Positions 1 through 5,119 of a stretch of DNA of 10,053 nt are shown here, in pieces; positions within the stretch are counted from its first letter, which is position 1, and each line of letters starts with the position of its first letter. A model generated the notes under the pieces. That model was given only the letters and a program-made list of their open reading frames with translations. It made no database searches and was not told where the DNA came from. The stretch covers positions 1 through 10,053 of the forward strand of contig CAKTXU010000039.1 in NCBI GenBank assembly GCA_934630995.1. The letters are read 5' to 3'. A program made the translations under genes and the position numbers. Source of the DNA: an uncultured Eubacteriales bacterium (GTDB lineage Bacteria > Bacillota > Clostridia > Oscillospirales > Acutalibacteraceae).

Positions 1-1163
1 GGGCGGATGAGGTTCATCGGGATCCCCAGCACCGATTTGTCCACGTCGATGGCGCTCAGGACGCTGACCAGCAGGGAGGGGGACTGGACCGCCTCCCGCC
101 CGCCGGAGGCCGCCAGGCTCTCCCGGTACAGCTCCGCCATGCGGAAATAGCCGCCGTTTTCCTCCTCGTAGAAGCGGTAGTCCACCCGCAGCTCCTCGAA
201 CTCCTGCTCCTCGTTGACCCGCAGGACGCCCTTTTCATACCAGGTATCCTTGTTGATATAGACCGTGTCGGTGGAGTGGAGGGTGAAGCCGAAGCAGGCG
301 TAGTTATAGCTGGTTTTGGTGCCCGCCACCCCGGCCATCAGCTTGCCCGCGGCGTCCGCGCCCGAGGCGGTGGCCAGGAAGCCGTAGCCGTTGCGCTCCA
401 TGCCGAAGACGGGCAGGCGGACATCCTCGGTGACGGTGGTTTTCTTCTTGAGATAAAAGGAATCGTCCCGGCCGTACAGCTTGCCGGTGTAATCGCCGGA
501 GGCGCCCTTGCCGTTGTTGAAGGAGATCACCGCGCCGCTGCCGTCGGGGATAAGGATAAAGCCCTCGTCCTCCGTTCCGCCGGCGGCGAAATAGGGGAGG
601 ATCTCCAGATCCTTTATCCAGTATTTTTCCCCCTCCGTGATCTCCGCGGCGGGGACGCTGACCCGGAAGCTGCCGCCGTCCAGCCGGAAATAGACCGGCA
701 CGGTGAGCTTTTCCGTTTCGAAGCGGTAGATGACCCGGAAGCCGTCGGCAAGCTGCTCTACGGTCACGGTGTTTTTCTTGACGCAGGAGGCGTAGGTGGT
801 GATGTCGGCCAGCTGGTTGGTCAGGATGTTGATGCCGCGGATGACCAGCTGGGAATTGAGGACCATCTTGAAGGGCCCCTTGGCCACGGGATCCTCTTCC
901 CCGCCTTCGGGGACGCCTTCATAGGTGCGGCCTGTCGCCTTGTCGGTGAGCCGGATGTTGCCGGACTCCTTATCGCAGGCCAGGGAATAGCGGTCGTTCT
1001 CCACCGTGCCGGTATAGGCGACGGCCGGGGCGGCGCTCTTCGCGGCGTTCTCTCCGGCGGCTCCATCCGCCGCGGAGGGGACGGCGGCGCCGCAGAGAAG
1101 GGCAGCCGCCAGCGCGGCGGGCAGCAGGAAGGCGATGAATTTTTTCACGGGTCTTCGTTGCAT
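1..1163 (-). CDS. Secreted DUF5696-like protein, N-terminal 387 residues (C-terminus off the left edge)
   Basis: Reading the minus strand from the ATG at 1163-1161 gives 387 uninterrupted codons to the window edge, so the 3' end is missing. Residues 1-30 look like a Sec signal: basic start MQRRPVKKF, then a hydrophobic Ala/Leu stretch. The Cys at residue 24 sits in ALLCG, which is not a proper lipobox. From about residue 50 the chain reads as a beta-rich domain (NDRYSLACDKESGNIRLTDK, then a YWIKDLEILPYF stretch), followed by IPDGSGAVISFNNGKG at 205-220, which I recall as characteristic of DUF5696 proteins. The overall look recalls the N-terminal sandwich of some large glycoside hydrolases, but no catalytic domain is visible here. 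The start lies 4 nt after the YIP1 stop, with a GGGGG tract 8 nt upstream; GTG at 1148-1146 (VKKFIAFLL) is an alternative. It is the last visible gene of the transporter operon. Gene structure is certain; the family name is from memory and the function is unknown. Confidence 0.85.
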   Translation of the reverse strand, partial: MQRRPVKKFIAFLLPAALAAALLCGAAVPSAADGAAGENAAKSAAPAVAYTGTVENDRYSLACDKESGNIRLTDKATGRTYEGVPEGGEEDPVAKGPFKMVLNSQLVIRGINILTNQLADITTYASCVKKNTVTVEQLADGFRVIYRFETEKLTVPVYFRLDGGSFRVSVPAAEITEGEKYWIKDLEILPYFAAGGTEDEGFILIPDGSGAVISFNNGKGASGDYTGKLYGRDDSFYLKKKTTVTEDVRLPVFGMERNGYGFLATASGADAAGKLMAGVAGTKTSYNYACFGFTLHSTDTVYINKDTWYEKGVLRVNEEQEFEELRVDYRFYEEENGGYFRMAELYRESLAASGGREAVQSPSLLVSVLSAIDVDKSVLGIPMNLIR

Positions 1164-1167
1164 CCGG

Positions 1168-1794
1168 CTATCCCCCAATCATCAGCGACAATTCGGAAAA
1201 GATGGTCATAAAGAAGGAGAGGAACTGCTGCAGCAGGCTGAACAGCAGGGTCATGATAAACAGGACGATGAGCATGCCCAGCAGGGTGAAAATCACGGTG
1301 AGAATGGTCTTGCCCATTGTGAAGCCGTGGACGATGTGCAGTCCCGCCAGCATCAGCACACCGCTGTAGACCTCCCCGAACAGGAGGAGCCAGGTCAGGA
1401 AGACCCCTTCCTCGTCCGTCAGGAAAATCGAGAGGCCTGTTTTGAGCAGCAGGGCGGCGGCGTAGGGCAGCAGGGCGAAGCAGGACAGGCAGAAAATCTG
1501 CTTCAGGGTCCCCTCCCCGTCGAACAGGGTGCAGAAGGCCCAGTTGGACAGCACCCAGAGGAGCAGCAGGCCCACCGTCTTAAAGAGCATCAGCCAGAGA
1601 TTGAGCTGATCCACCCGGTTCATGTTGAAGGCGAAGTCGGTGTACTGGAACTCGATGATGCTGGACAGCAGAAGCAGCAGCATCGCAAGGAGGGCCGGCG
1701 CGGTCCAGGCCTCGTCCCGCTTCTCCTTGAGGCGGGTCAGGGAATCCACCGGGTGGAGGGGAAGGCGGTACAGATAGCGGAACATCACGGTCAA
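1168..1794 (-). CDS. YIP1-family integral membrane protein
   Basis: A protein of about 205 residues dominated by hydrophobic segments. A short basic N-terminus (FRYLYRLPLHPVDSLTRLKEKR) precedes roughly five membrane spans, near residues 33-47, 66-89, 100-124, 131-156 and 162-186, and a final hydrophobic, possibly amphipathic stretch at 188-205. The pattern 'DGEGTLKQIFCLSCFALLPY' at 92-111 between spans is what I expect of the Yip1 domain in bacteria. Bacterial members have no settled function. The ORF opens with TTG at 1794, overlapping the stop of the preceding gene (TTGA) and placed 4 nt after AGGAGG. GTG at 1788 and ATG at 1785 are in-frame alternatives at longer spacing, so the true start is uncertain by three codons. 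It lies between the NHL-TPR gene and the DUF5696-like gene, which implies translational coupling and a shared envelope role. Confident as a membrane protein, fairly confident on the family. Confidence 0.85.
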   Translation of the reverse strand: MTVMFRYLYRLPLHPVDSLTRLKEKRDEAWTAPALLAMLLLLLSSIIEFQYTDFAFNMNRVDQLNLWLMLFKTVGLLLLWVLSNWAFCTLFDGEGTLKQIFCLSCFALLPYAAALLLKTGLSIFLTDEEGVFLTWLLLFGEVYSGVLMLAGLHIVHGFTMGKTILTVIFTLLGMLIVLFIMTLLFSLLQQFLSFFMTIFSELSLMIGG

Positions 1795-3272
1795 GCCCCC
1801 TCCTTTCCGTTACGGCGGCGCAGGCGGCGGAAAAGTGCCGCCACAGATTTCCGTTTTATCAGCAGGACGATGAGGACGCAGAGGAGGAGGACGCCGGTGG
1901 CGAGAAGGCCGAAGTTTTGCCCCAGCGCCTCCCGCCGGTATTCCCGCTTGGCGATGGAATAATTGTAGCGGTCGCCGCCTGACCGGAAGCAGTCCATGGC
2001 CTCGCCGAACTCCCCCAGGTTGTACAGGGCCTTGCCGATGCCCACATAGGCCATATCGTAGTTGGCGTCGGCCCGCAGCACCTCTTGCCAGGGTTCCATG
2101 GCCTCGTCGAATTTACCGGCTGTATGGAGGGCGACGGCCCGGCGGACCGTTTCCCCGAAGGGGGTGGGGGTAAAGACGGTAAGACCGGCTTTTTTGGTGT
2201 CCAGTACCAGCAGGCGGCCGTCCAGAGAGGCGATGGCGGCGGGGGTGCGGAAGGTGCCGTCCTGCCCGCCGATGCCGCCGAAGGCATAGAGCAGATTGGC
2301 CTCGGCGTCGTACTGGAAGATCCGGCCCCTGGTGGCGTCCAGGACGTTGATGATGCCGCCGTCCTCCACATCGATGTCGGCAATGACGGTTTTGACCGGC
2401 TTGCCCTGCTCATAGATGACGGAGACATCCCCGAAGAATACCGTAGGCTTGGCGCGCAGGACATCCTTGCCGCCGGGGTTAAGCTTGCGCACCTCTTCAC
2501 CGGTGCAGGTGTAGATGAAATTTTTGCCGTCGATGGCCATGTTGGTGTAGCTGACGGGGATATACCGGGCCAGTTGTTCCTTTTGGGCGCCGGTCATGAT
2601 TTTCTTCCACACATAATCGGCCAGCACCTGGGCGGTGATTTTCACCCGGTTGCTGCCGTAAAAGCCCTGAAAGCCGCCGTCGGCGTCGTAGATGACGGCG
2701 CCGTAGTAGAGGCCCTCCACCAGGATGTAGACGTTGCCCACGGTGTCCATCAGCACCTTGGAGGGGAGGAAGGAGACGTCCGCGGGATAAAGGGCGGAAT
2801 CGGGCTGGCCGTATTCCCGCAGGATTTCCCCCTGCTGGGTGCAGCGGATGACCCGGCTGTTCCCCTTGTCCGCGATGAGAATGGCGCCGTCCTCCGCCAC
2901 AAACAGGCCGGAGGCCTCCTTGAGAGGGGAGGGCTCTCCGTCCCTGGTGAAGGCGGTTATCTCCCGGCTCAGGGTCAGATCCCGGTTCAGCACCACGATA
3001 CGGTTGGTGGGAGGATCGAGGATATAGACCTCCCCCTGGGCGGAGACGAAGCAGTCGGTGGGGCCGCCCAGCCGGGCGGTGCCCAGGGATTCGCCGGTTA
3101 CGGCCCTCTCGAACACATAGGCGTCGGGGGTTTCCACCGGCTCGTCCCAGGAATTGTAGCTGTAGGTTTTGAAGCTTTCGGCGGCGGCGGGGAGGGAAGC
3201 GCCTGCCGTCAGCAGCGCGGCCAGCAGGGGAAGTGCCCGCCGGAAAAAGGGGCGTTTCGATTGTATCAGCAT
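1791..3272 (-). CDS. Secreted NHL-propeller and TPR protein with a C-terminal membrane anchor
   Basis: About 493 residues from the ATG at 3272-3270 (an in-frame GTG at 3284, overlapping the permease stop as GTGA, would add four). Order, numbered from the ATG: basic n-region and Ala/Leu signal core with likely cleavage after LPAAA near residue 31; NHL-like beta-propeller repeats from about 70 to 370, for example 'GGPTDCFVSAQGEVYILD' and 'KEASGLFVAEDGAILIADK'; TPR-like helices at about 375-435 ('AVALHTAGKFDEAMEPWQEV', 'AYVGIGKALYNLGEFGEAMD'); one membrane span at about 454-473; then a strongly basic tail ending RRLRRRNGKEGA. This predicts an extracytoplasmic propeller and TPR domain held by one C-terminal helix with a cytoplasmic tail. 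NHL propellers and TPRs usually mediate protein or ligand contacts. GGAGG lies only 3 nt before the ATG, so the exact start is unsettled. It could scaffold or sense for the transporter encoded just upstream; that role is inferred from position only. Confidence 0.88.
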   Translation of the reverse strand: MLIQSKRPFFRRALPLLAALLTAGASLPAAAESFKTYSYNSWDEPVETPDAYVFERAVTGESLGTARLGGPTDCFVSAQGEVYILDPPTNRIVVLNRDLTLSREITAFTRDGEPSPLKEASGLFVAEDGAILIADKGNSRVIRCTQQGEILREYGQPDSALYPADVSFLPSKVLMDTVGNVYILVEGLYYGAVIYDADGGFQGFYGSNRVKITAQVLADYVWKKIMTGAQKEQLARYIPVSYTNMAIDGKNFIYTCTGEEVRKLNPGGKDVLRAKPTVFFGDVSVIYEQGKPVKTVIADIDVEDGGIINVLDATRGRIFQYDAEANLLYAFGGIGGQDGTFRTPAAIASLDGRLLVLDTKKAGLTVFTPTPFGETVRRAVALHTAGKFDEAMEPWQEVLRADANYDMAYVGIGKALYNLGEFGEAMDCFRSGGDRYNYSIAKREYRREALGQNFGLLATGVLLLCVLIVLLIKRKSVAALFRRLRRRNGKEGA

Positions 3273-3280
3273 AGTCCTCC

Positions 3281-4189
3281 TCACTCCTTTATGCCGGATT
3301 CCGCCATGGTTTCCATGATGCTGCCCTGGGCGAAGAGAAACAGCACGATGGGCACCGCCATCAGGATGACCGCCGCGGCCGCGCCCACCCCCGCCCGGGC
3401 GATACCGCCTGAGGACACCTGGTTCAGGACGGTGGGCAGGAGCTTGAGCTGTTCGGAATAGATGTAATTGCCCCCCGTCATGTTCCAGACATTCTGGAAG
3501 CAGAAGATGATGAGGGTCAGCCAGGCGGGCTTGACGTTGGGCATCACCACATGGAGGAGGATACGGTAGGTGCTGGCCCCGTCGATCTCCGCCGCCTCCA
3601 GCAGGGAGGTGGGGAGCTTTTTCATGAACTGGGTCATTAAGAACAGCCCCAGGGGAGCGGCGATGGAGGGCAGCAGCAGGGCCCAGACGGTGTCGATGAT
3701 GTGGAGTTTCGCCAGCACCAGGTAGCGCATGACGTTGATGACGTCGCCGGTGAAGAGCAGGGCCACCACGACGATTTCAAACAGCGCCCGGGACAGGGGA
3801 AACCGGTATTTCGCCAGGGCGAACCCGGCCATGGAGGAAACCAGCACGTGCAGGGAGGTCACCGCCACGGAAATCAGGACGCTGTTGAGCAGGTAGCGCC
3901 CGAAGGGCACCCACAGGCTGTTGGCCAGCCGGAAAAGCTGGGTATAGTTGTCCACGGTGGGCCGCCGCACGAAAAACCGGGGCGGAAACACGAAAATCTC
4001 TTCCACCGGCTTGACGGACTGGAGCACCGAATAGACGAAGGGCAGGATCATGAAGCAGCCCATCAAAAACAGAAACAGGAACAGAACGAGGTTGCCGCCC
4101 AGGGAGCGGTTGACCTTCCGTCTTCCGAGATGTTTCACTTTCAAAAAACTCCCTCCAGACTGGTTGGCTGCGCGGGACGTATCAGACAT
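3281..4189 (-). CDS. Sugar ABC transporter permease, MalG-type (CUT1)
   Basis: A 302-residue inner permease subunit of a carbohydrate ABC importer. The N-terminus is cytoplasmic and basic (about 1-30). The first span lies at about 33-56, followed by the periplasmic-side stretch 'SVKPVEEIFVFPPRF' typical of MalG-type subunits, and further spans lie at about 100-125, 134-150, 164-185, 221-235 and 266-288. The ATPase-contact EAA loop is at 198-204 (EAAEIDG) with the downstream 'HVVMPNVKPAW'. The C-terminus is short and hydrophilic, as in MalG relatives. The ATG at 4189 is preceded by AAGGTGG with 6 nt spacing, and the gene overlaps the previous permease by 8 nt, so the two are surely co-translated and form the heterodimeric channel. 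Substrate cannot be read from the permease; the binding protein suggests an oligosaccharide. Confidence 0.96.
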   Translation of the reverse strand: MSDTSRAANQSGGSFLKVKHLGRRKVNRSLGGNLVLFLFLFLMGCFMILPFVYSVLQSVKPVEEIFVFPPRFFVRRPTVDNYTQLFRLANSLWVPFGRYLLNSVLISVAVTSLHVLVSSMAGFALAKYRFPLSRALFEIVVVALLFTGDVINVMRYLVLAKLHIIDTVWALLLPSIAAPLGLFLMTQFMKKLPTSLLEAAEIDGASTYRILLHVVMPNVKPAWLTLIIFCFQNVWNMTGGNYIYSEQLKLLPTVLNQVSSGGIARAGVGAAAAVILMAVPIVLFLFAQGSIMETMAESGIKE

Positions 4190-5105
4190 CGGAGGCCACC
4201 TTTTTCAGAATGGTCCGGATGAAGGCGTTGGTCAGGATCATGACCACGAACAGCACGAGGGAAATCGCCGCCGCGTAGCCCATCTCGTAGCGGATGGTGC
4301 CGTAGTCCATGGCGTGGGTGACAATGGTGGTGGTGACGTTTTCGGTGCTGGGGAAGCCGGTCAGGGCCACGGCCACGCCGCCGGCGGCGAAGGAGGAGCC
4401 GATTTGCATCACCGCGCCGAAGAGAAGCTGCGGCCCCATGGAGGGCAGGGTGATGTAGAGGAGCTCCTGGAAGCGGTTGCGGATGCCGTCGATGGCTCCC
4501 GCCTCATAGAGGCTGGTATCGATCCCCTGGAGACCGGCGATGAAGGAGAGGAAGCCCGCACCCAGGCTCAGCCAGAGCTGGACGATGATGACCACCGTCA
4601 GGGCGGTGCTGGTGCTCTTGAGCCACAGGATGGGATCGTTGATCACGCCGAGCTTCATCAGCAGGCCGTTTATCAAGCCGTAGGAGTCGCCGCTGAAGAT
4701 GAACTGCCAGATGAAATAGACGTTGCCGCACAGGGAGGGGGCGTAGAAGACGAAGGTCATGACGGTGCGCAGCCCCCGGGACAGGTCGTTGATGAGCCAG
4801 GCGAAGAAAAGGCAGGCAAAGTAGCTGATCGGTCCGGTGAGGAAGGCGAAGATGATGGTATTTTTCACCGCGATGAGAAAAACGTCGTCGTCCACAAACA
4901 GGCGGGCGAAATTGTCCCAGCCCACCCAGTGGGGCATCTGGACCATGTTGAATTCCGTGAAGCTGATGGGAATGGAGATCAGTACCGGAATCAGGGTGAA
5001 AACGGTAAAGAGAAGGAAGAAGGGAGCCAGCAGGAGATATTTGTCCCGGTTTTTCGCGATCTCCCGCCCCAGCCGTTTCCTTTGACGGGGTGTTTCCCGG
5101 CTCAT
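4182..5105 (-). CDS. Sugar ABC transporter permease, MalF-type (CUT1)
   Basis: A 307-residue membrane subunit that pairs with the downstream MalG-type permease. A basic N-terminus (MSRETPRQRKRLGREIAKNR) leads to a first span at about 24-48 and then 'SFTEFNMVQMPHWVGWDNF', the usual post-TM1 region of MalF-like subunits. Five more spans follow (about 78-105, 113-135, 167-195, 225-247 and 275-297). The EAA loop is EAGAIDG at about 201-207, followed by 'ELLYITLPSM'. The reading frame opens further upstream at TTG 5123, but I chose ATG at 5105-5103 because AAAGGAGG sits 6 nt before it. The gap to the binding protein stop is 14 nt. It lacks the large periplasmic insert of E. coli MalF, as is usual for Firmicutes CUT1 proteins. 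Confidence 0.96.
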   Translation of the reverse strand: MSRETPRQRKRLGREIAKNRDKYLLLAPFFLLFTVFTLIPVLISIPISFTEFNMVQMPHWVGWDNFARLFVDDDVFLIAVKNTIIFAFLTGPISYFACLFFAWLINDLSRGLRTVMTFVFYAPSLCGNVYFIWQFIFSGDSYGLINGLLMKLGVINDPILWLKSTSTALTVVIIVQLWLSLGAGFLSFIAGLQGIDTSLYEAGAIDGIRNRFQELLYITLPSMGPQLLFGAVMQIGSSFAAGGVAVALTGFPSTENVTTTIVTHAMDYGTIRYEMGYAAAISLVLFVVMILTNAFIRTILKKVASDV

Positions 5106-5119
5106 GTGCGCCCTCCTTT

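Noticed and set aside
276..1962. Plus-strand frames at 276-1211 and 1135-1962
   Set aside because: Both are shadows of the DUF5696-like and YIP1 genes. The second is Gln/Glu/His-rich because it is antisense to membrane spans rich in Leu and Met.
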